Assembly (NCBI GenBank): GCA_963716235.1
Contig: CAVQTE010000020.1
Span: 1 to 64,000 of the forward strand
DNA from: Sva-07 sp963716235
Lineage (GTDB): Bacteria; Actinomycetota; Acidimicrobiia; Acidimicrobiales; Ilumatobacteraceae
Length of the DNA: 64,000 nt
Direction of reading: 5' to 3'
Under the pieces are notes generated by a model, which was not told where the DNA came from, made no database searches, and saw nothing but the letters and a program-made list of their open reading frames with translations. The position numbers were made by a program, and so were the translations under genes. This document shows positions 55,317-63,368 of the stretch, piece after piece (positions within the stretch are counted from its first letter, which is position 1; every line of letters begins with the position of its first letter).

Positions 55317-56741
55317 TCAGGGTTCGCCGTCACCAGCCTGGAACAGGCCCACGGCGCCGCGGCCGGGGAAGTTGAAGGCATGCGTCACCATGGGGTACAG
55401 CCCATCCTCGGCGGCCTTCAGTTCGATCACTGCACCTTGCGCCGGCGCCAGGTCGACGGCCTGGGACCCCCAGTTGCCCTCGTTGCCCCGCTCCAGTTGG
55501 ATGCCTTCCTTGATCACGTTGTCGAAGATCGTGCCGACGATGTGGAACGAGGAATCGATCGACGGGCCGACGTCGAGGACGAACAACCGGACCTCCTCGC
55601 CGGTCGGGATCTGGATCGGGTTGTCCTTGTACTGGAACGCCGCACCGTTGAACATCACGAAGTCCGGAGCCGGTGCGGCCTGATTGGCCTTGGCGTACGA
55701 CGACACCTCGCCCTGCGGGCCGAGATACCACTCGTGCTGCACGATGAAGAACTCGTTCTCCATCGGCGGCAGACCACCTTCGGGTTCGACGATCACCATG
55801 CCGAACATTCCGTTGGCGATGTGGTGGAGCACGGGATCGGTTCCGCAGTGGTACATCCAGACCCCCGCGTAGTCGGTCGTGAATTCGTAGATCAGTTCCT
55901 CACCGGGCGCAATCGACCTCATCTCGTCGTTCCATGCGACCTGCGAAGCGTGGAAGTCGACCGAGTGCGACACCGTCGCCTCCGCCGGATTGATCAGGTG
56001 GACCCGCACGGTGTCGCCGACCTGTGTACGGATGACCGGACCCGGCATCGTGCCGTTGAACGTCCAGATCTGCTGCACGAAGCCTTCGGCGACGGTTGCC
56101 TGCTTCTCCTCCACGACCATCTCGACGTCGATCAGGTCGCCACCATCGGCAGCGCCACCCGGAGTCAAGGTGAAGCCTTCACCCTCGCCTCGTGCGGGTG
56201 CCCTCGGGTCACGGTATTCGTAGGGCGGTGCGTCGGGATCGGCCTCGACCGTCGTCGCTGCGTCGCCGACGGCGCCGTGGCCTTCCATGGGCGCTGCAGT
56301 CTCCTCGGCCGCCGATGCCGATGTCGATGTGTTGATCATCCCGGCCATCCCCGCGTCCTCGTGGCCCGGGATCGAACACCAGTAGCGGACACCCTCCTCG
56401 GGCACCTCGAACTCGAACTCGACGGTTTCGCCGGCCGCTGCAACGATGGCCTCGCCGTTGTCGAACGTGATGTCGTGTTCGATCGTTCCGTCGTTCACGA
56501 GCGTGCCGGTGTAAGCACCGGGCTCGGCCACGACGTCCGACGGAGCGAAGGCGAACTCGGTGGCGAGGAAATCGACCGAATCACCGGCCGACAGCTCTCC
56601 CGAAGACACACTGGCCAGCTCTCCGGCCGCGGGTGCTGCACCTGATGCGCCCGGCGCATCAGGTGCGTCGGTTCCGCACGCGGCAGCAGTCAGTACGAGC
56701 GCCACCGCGAATGCGCCTCGCACGGTCGATCGAGTGTTCAT
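55317..56741 (-). CDS. nirK: copper-containing nitrite reductase (NirK type) with extra N-terminal cupredoxin
   Basis: A 474-residue lipoprotein (lipobox TAAAC, Cys22) of three cupredoxin domains, so longer than the usual two-domain NirK. The first domain (about 50-135) has a type 1 copper set: His89, Cys122, His127, Met132. The NirK core follows after a spacer. Its type 1 site is His259, Cys299, His307, Met312; the type 2 site is His264, His298, His454; the catalytic Asp262 and His400 are also present. It would reduce nitrite to NO outside the membrane, the extra domain probably feeding electrons. The spacing Cys299-His307 is one shorter than in Alcaligenes NirK. AGGAGG lies before the ATG, and an Rrf2-type gene is just upstream. 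Confidence 0.82.
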   Translation of the reverse strand: MNTRSTVRGAFAVALVLTAAACGTDAPDAPGASGAAPAAGELASVSSGELSAGDSVDFLATEFAFAPSDVVAEPGAYTGTLVNDGTIEHDITFDNGEAIVAAAGETVEFEFEVPEEGVRYWCSIPGHEDAGMAGMINTSTSASAAEETAAPMEGHGAVGDAATTVEADPDAPPYEYRDPRAPARGEGEGFTLTPGGAADGGDLIDVEMVVEEKQATVAEGFVQQIWTFNGTMPGPVIRTQVGDTVRVHLINPAEATVSHSVDFHASQVAWNDEMRSIAPGEELIYEFTTDYAGVWMYHCGTDPVLHHIANGMFGMVIVEPEGGLPPMENEFFIVQHEWYLGPQGEVSSYAKANQAAPAPDFVMFNGAAFQYKDNPIQIPTGEEVRLFVLDVGPSIDSSFHIVGTIFDNVIKEGIQLERGNEGNWGSQAVDLAPAQGAVIELKAAEDGLYPMVTHAFNFPGRGAVGLFQAGDGEP

Positions 56742-56787
56742 CTGGACCTCCTGTGTCGGCCGACCGGCGATCGGCGCCTGTCCATCA

Positions 56788-56812
56788 ATCTATGACTATG
56801 TGACTTATGGAT
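56788..56812. promoter_or_regulatory. AT-rich imperfect palindrome upstream of nirK
   Basis: About 50 bases before the nirK ATG the strongly GC-rich DNA gives way to an AT-rich stretch with an imperfect inverted repeat (ATCTATGA...TTATGGAT). It is a candidate for the nirK promoter and the operator of the upstream Rrf2/NsrR-type regulator. The half-sites do not match a known box closely. Confidence 0.35.
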
Positions 56813-56896
56813 ATCCAGGGTCGAAGGTCCCGGAGGAGGTTCGAGCAGCAGCTGCGTCGAGTCGTCGCGAGTGCGGCGACAGCGATCACGAAGGCG

Positions 56897-57301
56897 TCAA
56901 CACCCTCCTGCAAGGTTGTCGAGCGTGAGACCTGCCAGCGACGACCGCAACTCACTGCGGGCGTGGGCCCACGCAACGTGCAGCGCACACGGTTCGTCGG
57001 CGTTGCAGCGTCGTTCCGCGACAACACAGCGGCCCGTATCGGTCGGGCCGTCGATCTGCTCGATCACCTCGAGCACGGTGAGCGCTCCCAGCGTGACGAG
57101 CAGCTCGTAACCGCCAGTCGGCCCGGGGGTCGAACGGACCCAGCCCACCCGTACCAGCGGACCCATGACCTGCGGGACGAAGCCGGGGGTCGTGCCGAGC
57201 TCCTCCGCCAGATCTGCACTCTTGAGGCGGTCGGACGAGCAGTCGAGCAGGACAAGGGCGCGAACCGCAAGATCCGCACGTTGGGTGATTTCGAGTCGCA
57301 C
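56897..57301 (-). CDS. Rrf2 family regulator, NsrR-like [Fe-S]
   Basis: A 134-residue Rrf2 protein. The winged helix starts at once (RLEITQRADLAVRALVLL) with the recognition region EELGTTPGFVPQVMGPL and the wing TPGPTGGYEL. Three cysteines, Cys92, Cys99 and Cys105, sit where the [4Fe-4S] cluster ligands of NsrR/IscR lie (Streptomyces NsrR has 93, 99, 105), so it can sense NO or redox state. With nirK 155 bases downstream on the same strand, a NO-responsive control of nitrite reduction is likely, but inferred. The GTG at 57301 fits the usual family N-terminus. Confidence 0.85.
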   Translation of the reverse strand: MRLEITQRADLAVRALVLLDCSSDRLKSADLAEELGTTPGFVPQVMGPLVRVGWVRSTPGPTGGYELLVTLGALTVLEVIEQIDGPTDTGRCVVAERRCNADEPCALHVAWAHARSELRSSLAGLTLDNLAGGC

Positions 57302-57419
57302 GGTACGAGACTTGCCGATCGCGAGACCTCCCGCCAGGGACCATCGACCAGAACGCAATCGGTCGATCAGTTCAGTCCGGCCCGTGTTGCTCGCTGCGCC
57401 AGCGGATCGACAACCTGCG

Positions 57420-58253
57420 CTACTCGACCGCAGGCGGCTCGTCGGCGGGCGGCTCGTCGGCGGGCAGCTCCTCGGCGGGCGGGCCGGGGTCCACCGGCGT
57501 GGCCGGCCCGGCGAGGTGCTCGAGCGCCCGCAGCAGCTCGAACGGCAGCGGAAAGATGATCGTCGAGTTGCGCTCGGCGGCGATCTCGCTGAGCGTCGAG
57601 AGCGTGCGCAGCTGCAGGGCGATGGGGTGGCGCTCCATCTCCCCGGCGGCACTGGCGAGGGTCTCTGCCGCCTCCAGCTCGCCCTGGGCGTGGATCTTCT
57701 TCGCCCGCCGCTCCCGCTCCGACTCCGCCTCACGGGCCATGACCCGCTTCATCTGCTCGGGGAGTTCGACGTCCTTGATCTCCACCATCGTGACCTCGAC
57801 GCCCCACGGCTCGGTGGCCGAGTCGATGAGGGTGCGCAGCCGACTGCCGATGGTCTCGCGCTCGCGCAGCAGCGAGTCGAGATCCACCTGGCGCAGGACG
57901 GTGAGCAGAGTGACCTGGCTCACCTGGGCGGTGGCGAACTGGAAATCCTGCACGGTCATGACCGCCCGGACCGGGTCCCGCACCACGTAGTACGTCACGC
58001 CGTTGACTCGCACGGTCACGTTGTCCTTGGTCACGAGCTCCTGCACCGGGATCTCGAGGGCGACCGTTCGCAGGCTCACTCGGACGATGCGGTCGATCAC
58101 CGGGATCACGAGAATCAGGCCGGGGCCCTTCGCGCCCTTGAGGTGGCCGAGGCGGAAGAACACCGCCCGCTCGTACTCGGTCACCACCTTGAGCGAGCTG
58201 GCCACGAGCAGCACCAAGAACACCAGCACACCGGCCACGATCAGCCAAGCCAT
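57420..58253 (-). CDS. slipin/SPFH (stomatin-like) membrane protein
   Basis: A 277-residue protein with one N-terminal hydrophobic segment (WLIVAGVLVFLVLLVA), then the SPFH/band 7 domain: YERAVFFRLGHLKGAKGPGLILVIP, VSLRTVALEIPVQELVTKDNVTV, and the LRQVDLDSLLRERETI helix. A helical, charged stretch (KRVMAREAESERERRAKKIHA) precedes the acidic, Pro-rich end (EELPADEPPADEPP). Slipins form membrane microdomain assemblies, often next to an NfeD protease, which is not seen here. AGGAGG lies upstream of the ATG at 58253. Its 5' leader is shared with an unrelated lipoprotein gene at 61085. Confidence 0.93.
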   Translation of the reverse strand: MAWLIVAGVLVFLVLLVASSLKVVTEYERAVFFRLGHLKGAKGPGLILVIPVIDRIVRVSLRTVALEIPVQELVTKDNVTVRVNGVTYYVVRDPVRAVMTVQDFQFATAQVSQVTLLTVLRQVDLDSLLRERETIGSRLRTLIDSATEPWGVEVTMVEIKDVELPEQMKRVMAREAESERERRAKKIHAQGELEAAETLASAAGEMERHPIALQLRTLSTLSEIAAERNSTIIFPLPFELLRALEHLAGPATPVDPGPPAEELPADEPPADEPPAVE

Positions 58254-58348
58254 GGATGCACCTCCTCTGAGACCCATGCTGGCACCCATCCAGGAGGTTT
58301 CCCCAGAGGCCAAAGCCACGTGCCCACACGGTCTTCACAATCGGTCAT
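58254..58348 (-). repeat. shared leader repeat, copy A (upstream of slipin gene)
   Basis: The ~95 bases ahead of the slipin ATG match those ahead of the lipoprotein gene at 61085-62083. By hand, 65 of 75 bases agree over the distal part, and the RBS part (GGAGGTGC) is also shared. Five of the ten changes are at third positions of a Trp-rich reading frame that begins MTDCEDRVGTW at 58348, so it may encode a leader peptide. That frame stops at 58241, inside the slipin gene. Confidence 0.75.
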
Positions 58349-58377
58349 TGCACAGGTGGCGAGCGCTCCGAGCCACT

Positions 58378-58973
58378 TCACCCCTGGGCGCGCTCGCCTC
58401 TCACAGCCTTGTCGACGATCGTCTCGATCCTGCGCGCTCTGGTGTCGTGCTTCGCTGCGCTGATCGCCCACCACAGCATCGCCTTGCGGGCACTCGCGGG
58501 GAACGCGTCCCATGCGAGGCGTGCCGCCGGGTGCGAGTGCGGCGGAGAGGTGTCGGGTTCCACGAGGTCCTCCACGGAATCGAGGATCGTCACCAGCCGT
58601 TGCCTTCGATGAGGGGATCGGCGTCGGTCATCAGCCCAGCTGCCTCCATGTCCGCCACTCGCCGCCGGTTCAGCCGGGTCCACGTGCTCTTCGGTTTGCG
58701 TGGTGTGAGGAGCTGCAATCCTCTGTCATCGTCGAGGCGGGTCGCGGTCGAGTCGATCCAACCGAAGCAGATCGCCTCTTCGACCACCTCGGGATACGGG
58801 CACGTCGGTCGGCCGGTGACCGCCCTCCACGAGCACAGCCAGACGCCGGGCGTGGCGTCGTGATTCGCCTCGAGCCACGCGCGCCACTGCGCCCGGGACT
58901 CGGCGTGGTAGATCGGGTAGTCGAACTTCCACACCGCCGGATGAGCGGACGACGACGGCGGTACCGAGCCCAT
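58378..58973 (-). pseudogene. YdeI/OmpD-associated family protein, frameshifted
   Basis: The 5' part, from an ATG at 58973 with TTGGAGG ahead of it, reads as a YdeI-like protein (FDYPIYHAESRAQWRAWLEANH, PYPEVVEEAICFGWIDST, PRKPKSTWTRLNRRRV), and ends early at GNGW near 58590. The family's C-terminal part goes on in another frame: TILDSVEDLVEPD, then RLAWDAFPASARKAMLWW and TRARRIETIVDKA. The break is at TGGTGACGATCC, where two extra bases (or one lost) would restore the frame. Intact members are about 190-200 residues, of uncertain role in stress resistance. It is a recent pseudogene or a sequence error. Confidence 0.8.
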
Positions 58974-59167
58974 CGCCTCCAAGAGTACGCGGCGACGATT
59001 CGGCACGTCTTGCGCACGGTGCGACTTCGCCAGGCCAGCACTGCACCGGTTCCCGGTCGGTCATGGGCCGAACGACGGGTGATCCGTGATCAGCACCTCG
59101 CCGCTGAAGTCCCGCTAGGGCACAACGGAGGACGCATTGTCGTCGCACGCCCTGCTAGACCGTCGCC

Positions 59168-59767
59168 GTGGACATCGGCACGGCCATGGGGGCGGGATGG
59201 TCGTCGGGCATCAGCGTCTACGGCGTGGTGGCGCTCGTCGGTGTCGCCGGACGCTTCGGTTGGATCGAGGCGCCATCGTTCATCGAGCAGTGGTGGGTGA
59301 TCGGCGTGGCCGTCGTCCTGTTCCTCGTGGAGTTCGTGATCGACAAGATCGCGCTCGTGGACACGGCATGGGACAGCGTGCACACCCTCATCCGACCCGC
59401 CGTCGGTGGGTACCTGATGAGCACGGCGACGGACACGCAGTTGTCGGTACCGGCGCTGACCGTGTCGGGGGTGTTGCTGGCGCTGAGCAGTCACAGCGCC
59501 AAGGCATCGACGCGTCTCGTCGTCAATGCCTCGCCCGAGCCGGTGTCGAACGTCGCGGTCAGCCTGGGTGAGGACGGGCTCGTGTTCGTCGTGATGGCGC
59601 TCGCAATGTCCCGCCCGGAGCTGGCCGTCGTTGTCGTCGCACTGCTGACCGTCGCCTCCGTCGTGGTCGCGTTCGTGTTCTACCGGATCGCTCGTCGAGT
59701 CGGCCGCCGGCTCCGCTCCGGCACCCGCTCTGCGACCGCTCGAGGTCTACCCGACGACGATTCCTGA
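59168..59767 (+). CDS. DUF4126 membrane protein
   Basis: A 199-residue protein with four or five hydrophobic stretches and the DUF4126 features: GAGWSSGISVYGVVALVGVAGRFGWI at the N-terminus, LFLVEFVIDKIALVDTAWDSVHT, and LLALSSHSAKASTRLVVNASPEP. The acidic ID-K/W motif between spans is typical. The family has no known function. It starts with a GTG. It is divergent from the YdeI-like pseudogene, with about 190 bases between the starts that hold no gene. Confidence 0.85.
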   Translation: MDIGTAMGAGWSSGISVYGVVALVGVAGRFGWIEAPSFIEQWWVIGVAVVLFLVEFVIDKIALVDTAWDSVHTLIRPAVGGYLMSTATDTQLSVPALTVSGVLLALSSHSAKASTRLVVNASPEPVSNVAVSLGEDGLVFVVMALAMSRPELAVVVVALLTVASVVVAFVFYRIARRVGRRLRSGTRSATARGLPDDDS

Positions 59768-60247
59768 CGTTTCAGAAGCAAGCGCTCGCCGGCGACGCCG
59801 GAGAGGGCCTCTGACCTGGATTGTTGCGGTTGTCGGCGGCCGGGCCCGAGGATGTCGGCTGCGTGCGACTGCGAGGCTGGTATCCCCGGGATCACCGTCG
59901 ACGACGGGTGACACATTGCGTCCGAGCATCAGGTCGCCGACGAACGCCAGTCGGGCGACACGCTGGACGAGAGGCTCCACCGGCGCGGTCCAACCAGCCG
60001 TCGTCGATGTCGTCTGCACCTCGCCGGTACCGGTCGCGCAGGCGGCCATCAACGCACACAGAGCCACGGCCCAATGCCGTTGTCGAGCACCCCAGGACCG
60101 CTTTCCGGGGCACGCGAGCCGAGCAGATCGGCAAGGGTGGACGGAGGCAGCGAAGGGTTACAACCTTCATCATGAAATTCATCTGGCGGCCGAAGTGCTC
60201 ATGGCAGCTCTGCGCGGCCGAACCCTCTGTCCGAGTGCGCAGCGCGT
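59768..60247. other. 480-base stretch without an intact gene
   Basis: The stretch contains one recognisable remnant, a CapA-like N-terminus (separate entry). Otherwise no reading frame has a plausible start, family likeness or RBS on either strand. It looks like decayed coding DNA. Confidence 0.6.
59880..60067 (-). pseudogene. truncated CapA-family lipoprotein remnant
   Basis: From a GTG at 60067 the frame reads a short hydrophobic stretch with lipobox ALMAAC, a Thr-rich tether, and then LAFVGDLMLGRNVSPVV, which is the first strand and metal-binding motif (GDxMLGR) of CapA/PgsA-type poly-gamma-glutamate synthesis proteins. After about 55 residues the family likeness stops, and the frame goes on only as Arg/Pro-rich text. 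The rest of the ~350-residue domain is missing, so this is a 5' fragment. The signal peptide is short, and its true start may have lain upstream. Confidence 0.55.
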
Positions 60248-60763
60248 TCAGATGAAGATCGTCTCGCTCATGATCTTCAAGTCACCGCTTGAGGTGAACC
60301 GCACGACCGACAACCAGTCCAGGCTCATTGAATCGATCCTGCCCGACAGAACAATCCAGTTGTCGTAGACGGTCATCGGGGCAACGGTGTGGAGTGTGTC
60401 GTACGGGCCGTTGGTGACTCTCTCCTGAAGCGTCCCGTCGCTCACGCGGTAGATCGAGTTGTCCTCCGGATACTGGATGTAGCCGTCGGTGGTCATGAAC
60501 GATGCAACACCGTCGCCATCGGTGGCCTGCCATGCGGCTATGTACGGCTCGACCATGCTCACCATTTCGCGCTGGCGCTCGCTCAGTGCTGCTCCGCCGG
60601 GGACGATGTACTCGGGTTCCGTGGTCGTCGCGGCAGTGGCCTGGGATGCTGTCGTCGAGGAGGAGTCAGAATCGTCACCGCACGCGACGAGAAACGACGA
60701 GGACAGCGACAGGGAGCTGAGCAGAACGATCATCGTCAGGCGGTGCTTCGTCGTTCGTGTCAT
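60248..60763 (-). CDS. lipoprotein with NTF2/SnoaL-like domain
   Basis: A 171-residue exported lipoprotein: basic N-terminus, hydrophobic segment with many Ser/Leu, lipobox LVAC (Cys about 28), Ser/Thr-rich tether. The rest looks like one NTF2-like cone: MVEPYIAAWQATDGDGVASFMTTDGYIQYPE, then strands ending VVRFTSSGDLKIMSE. NTF2-like folds bind small ligands or act as simple enzymes; nothing points to a reaction. AAGGAGG lies before the ATG at 60763. Another lipoprotein of the same type with two such domains follows at 61085. Confidence 0.8.
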   Translation of the reverse strand: MTRTTKHRLTMIVLLSSLSLSSSFLVACGDDSDSSSTTASQATAATTTEPEYIVPGGAALSERQREMVSMVEPYIAAWQATDGDGVASFMTTDGYIQYPEDNSIYRVSDGTLQERVTNGPYDTLHTVAPMTVYDNWIVLSGRIDSMSLDWLSVVRFTSSGDLKIMSETIFI

Positions 60764-61084
60764 CGCTGGGCCTCCTTTGCCGAGCCTCTCCTCACATTGT
60801 CGACCCGCGGTCGCAGCGGGGACTAGGGGCCATTGACACGACGCCCACCAAGTCGAAGTCCGACCCCGGCCGAATGCCAGGTACGCGCTCGCCGCAAGAG
60901 CCACAGATGATCACCGCCACGAATGAGCGGCGCGCATTCAGGGCCGGAGAACGAGTCCCTGCTCGACGAGGTCGAGGACACTCGATATCGCCGCATCAGT
61001 GTCTCGATTCGCTCGGTGACCTCGGTGCCCCACAGCGAGCAGCAGTTCTGGACCCGCTGCGCCGTGGTCGAGACGACTCCTCGG
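60764..61084. other. 321-base gap without a supported gene
   Basis: Frames on both strands exist but lack RBS, start context and family likeness. The segment carries the promoter and leader of the 60248 lipoprotein gene at its left end. Confidence 0.5.
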
Positions 61085-62083
61085 TCAACGGACCCAGCCG
61101 CATGCCACCAACGTTGCTGGGTCGTAGTAGACGTCCTCGCGTTCGATGTACCGATTGCTGTCGATCGTCCACACCACACCGACCCGCACCGTGCACGACG
61201 CCCCGTTCACCGTCATCGTGAGATCGGCCAGCATCGCTGGACCGACACCGCTGCCGAAGGCTTCGTCAACAGTGACGGTGAGATCGGGATATGCCGCAAA
61301 CAACCGAGTCGCCCACATGCCCACATCCGCAGGCGCTCGTGGTGGGCCGGCGTACTCGTCGTGGCGTACCCCCGTGTCGGCGTAGAGCGCTTGGACAGCC
61401 ATTGGGTCATGTGCTGTCCACGCCGCTGACCAGCGGGAAGAGAGATCAGTGGCGGCATCGGCCTGTGCGTTGATGTCGGCCACGCTCTTGTCGAGCGGAA
61501 TGCCCACCGTTGCGAACGGGATCATCTTGCTGATCGGCTCGGCGTAGAGCCTGGCATCGCCTTGCTCGAACAGATGCATCAACTGGATCACCTGCCCATC
61601 GTCGACTAGGAGGTGACGTGCCGACTTCAACGGTCCGTCGAATCCGGCGGGCTCGGTGAGGAAGAACGTAGGCCAATCCACTCTGGTGAGAGAGCCGTCA
61701 GCGTTGACAACGATCTCCCGCACCGTCTCGCTCGAGTCGAAGAGCCCGGACAAGTAGGAGTAGTAGCCGGTGATGCTGGTGAAGCCGAGTTCGGGATAGA
61801 CCGGATCAATGGCCTGGAACCCAGGGCCAGCCAATGGTGCTGCTGCATCCTGGTCGAACCCGTTGAACGAGTCGGCCAACTTCTTGGTGATCTCGGTCAT
61901 GTTGGTGGCAGAGGCGTCAAGCTCGGATTGGTCAACGGCGAACAACTGATCAGATGCCGGCAACGTGGTCGTCGACAGCGCAGTGGTCGCCGGCGTCGTC
62001 GAGTCAGCGCCGTCACTTCCACCACATCCGGCGACGCTGATCGTCAGGAGTGCCACGACAACCGAAAGATTCCACCCATACAT
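61085..62083 (-). CDS. lipoprotein with two NTF2/SnoaL-like domains
   Basis: A 332-residue exported lipoprotein (lipobox SVAGC, Cys about 20, after a single hydrophobic stretch) with a Thr/Ser/Ala-rich tether. Domain 1 spans about 60-190 (LADSFNGFDQDAAAPLAGPGF, ITGYYSYLSGLF) and domain 2 about 200-330 (DLSSRWSAAWTAHDPMAVQALYADTGVRH, LFAAYPDLTVTVDEAFG); the second is a clear SnoaL-like unit. GGAGGTGC lies before the ATG at 62083. The reading frame stays open upstream through a Trp-rich leader to a GTG at 62176, but the lipobox places the real start at the ATG. The leader repeats that of the slipin gene. Confidence 0.82.
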   Translation of the reverse strand: MYGWNLSVVVALLTISVAGCGGSDGADSTTPATTALSTTTLPASDQLFAVDQSELDASATNMTEITKKLADSFNGFDQDAAAPLAGPGFQAIDPVYPELGFTSITGYYSYLSGLFDSSETVREIVVNADGSLTRVDWPTFFLTEPAGFDGPLKSARHLLVDDGQVIQLMHLFEQGDARLYAEPISKMIPFATVGIPLDKSVADINAQADAATDLSSRWSAAWTAHDPMAVQALYADTGVRHDEYAGPPRAPADVGMWATRLFAAYPDLTVTVDEAFGSGVGPAMLADLTMTVNGASCTVRVGVVWTIDSNRYIEREDVYYDPATLVACGWVR

Positions 62084-62176
62084 GGCGCACCTCCGATGAG
62101 TCCATGCTGGCGCCCATCCAGGAGGCCTCGCCAGAGGCCAAAGCCATGTGCCCACGCGGTCCTCACGATCCGTCAC
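62084..62176 (-). repeat. shared leader repeat, copy B (upstream of lipoprotein gene)
   Basis: Partner of the repeat at 58254-58348. It carries the Trp-rich frame MTDREDRVGTWLWPL from a GTG at 62176, here still in frame with the lipoprotein gene. The copies diverge beyond the GTG. Confidence 0.75.
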
Positions 62177-62552
62177 TCCACAGGGGCCTTCAGCGGCGGA
62201 GAGCCAGCCGAGCGGAATGCCCGGTAGGGGGGCGGCCCCCTGAAAATCACGAGAAGTACGGCATCTGGGGTGGCACTACCCGCTCGCCGCAAACTGGTCC
62301 GAGTGAGGCCGGAGGACGCCCGGTATCGCCTCTCGACTCACCCGTCGTCAATCGTCTGATGACCCGCACGCTTCGATGCCCAAGCCGCACACCGCATGAT
62401 CCCGGGGGTGCAGGTCCGATCAGAGCATCACGTCCCGCCGACGTAGGGACGGTCTGACTCATTGGGATCTCCGACTCCGGGTAGCTGGCACGGTTGTCCA
62501 GGGAGGGGGGTCGCGTCCGCCGGGGGCACACGTGAGCGTTCACTTCGAGGCG
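62177..62552. other. 376-base gap without a supported gene
   Basis: Neither strand has a frame with RBS and family likeness. No repeat or hairpin of note was seen by eye. Confidence 0.5.
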
Positions 62553-62910
62553 CTACGTCCGTCGACGTTCTCGACGCGCTGCCTCGCGCTCCCGTCGACG
62601 TCGCTCTGCACGCGGGACGGCAAGACCACTCGGCTCGCCATCGGCATGGGTCTCAGGCATTTGATGGTCCGTCGCCCGAGCTCGAAGTTCACCCTGCAAT
62701 CGGACGATTTGAGCCCAAAGGCGGTCGCGCTCGTCCTCGAGCTGAGCTGCGCTCACGAAGTCTGCGATTCTCCATGAGCACCTCGGGCGCCAGAGCGGGG
62801 TCGACCAGTCGGGCCGTTCGCTCGCGTTGTCGGGCGCGGTAGGCGCGCATCCGCTCGGCGTCGGACGACCACTTCCTCGGCCTCCCCGGTCGCCGCTGAG
62901 CGCCCTCCAT
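62553..62910 (-). pseudogene. AT-hook/coiled-coil DNA-binding-like protein, frameshifted
   Basis: From the ATG at 62910 the frame reads an AT-hook-like RRPGRPRKWSSDAERMRAYRARQRER, then VDPALAPEVLMENRRL. The expected heptad coiled coil goes on in another frame from about 62757: AAQLEDERDRLWAQIVRLQGELRARA, ending in a very basic tail (RAERRRREREAARRERRRT). One extra base in AGACTTCGTGAGC would restore a single protein of about 118 residues, bZIP-like in layout. Alternatively the second part starts at its own GTG (62756) as a separate small gene. The text RMRAYRARQRE recurs in small actinobacterial proteins linked to mobile DNA; no function is known. Confidence 0.6.
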
Positions 62911-62932
62911 GCCGCGACAGTGACGACGCGAG

Positions 62933-62993
62933 GTCACGGATCACTACCCGCTCGATCCCGATGGTCACGTACCACGTCACGGATCAATACCCG
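62933..62993. repeat. 18-bp direct repeat upstream of the AT-hook gene
   Basis: GTCACGGATCACTACCCG at 62933-62950 recurs with one change at 62976-62993. The start points are 43 bases apart, about four helix turns, in the promoter region of the AT-hook gene. This suits a pair of binding sites on one face of the DNA. Confidence 0.5.
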
Positions 62994-63035
62994 GGTGTGC
63001 CGAGACGGGCTGTTCCGTCGGCGCCCGATCGACAG

Positions 63036-63368
63036 TCAGGGAAGGACCAGGAGCGCCTCGTCGGCGTCGGCACCGAAGCGAACGATCTCTTCGCGGTTGT
63101 CCCGCAGCGCGTCGAAGATCTCGATCGTGGTGGCGTTGCCGAGCCTGACCCAGATCGCCTTCGGCGGCGGGCCGTGCAGGAACGCGAGCTGGCGGAAGTC
63201 GGAGTCCTTCGACACGATCACGAAATCGTGCTCGCCGGCATACGACCAGATCTCGGCGTCGGTTGCCGTGTCGAGCCCGACCTCGGTGACGTGCTGGCTC
63301 TCTGGGTACTCGATCGGGAACATCGCAACGAGACGCCGTGACACGTTCTGGTCGAACAGGAGCTTCAC
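63036..63368 (-). CDS. DUF5615 PIN-like toxin candidate
   Basis: A 110-residue PIN-like protein. It has the DUF5615 order of acidic residues: LLFDQNVSRRL at the N-terminus, ATDAEIWSYAGEHDFVIVSKDSDF in the middle and IWVRLGN near the end. PIN-fold toxins are Mg2+-dependent RNases that cut tRNA or other RNA. The start overlaps the stop of the DUF433 gene by 4 bases, the usual antitoxin-first order. It should be inactive until the antitoxin is lost. The RNA target cannot be told. Confidence 0.88.
   Translation of the reverse strand: MKLLFDQNVSRRLVAMFPIEYPESQHVTEVGLDTATDAEIWSYAGEHDFVIVSKDSDFRQLAFLHGPPPKAIWVRLGNATTIEIFDALRDNREEIVRFGADADEALLVLP

Noticed and set aside
60823..61179. Possible small gene on the minus strand before the NTF2-like lipoprotein stop
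   Set aside because: It overlaps the lipoprotein 3' end, lacks an RBS, and the translation has no recognisable features.
62247..62543. 98-codon frame in the gap near 62.4 kb
   Set aside because: Low-complexity Arg/Gly/Pro text, no start context and no family likeness.
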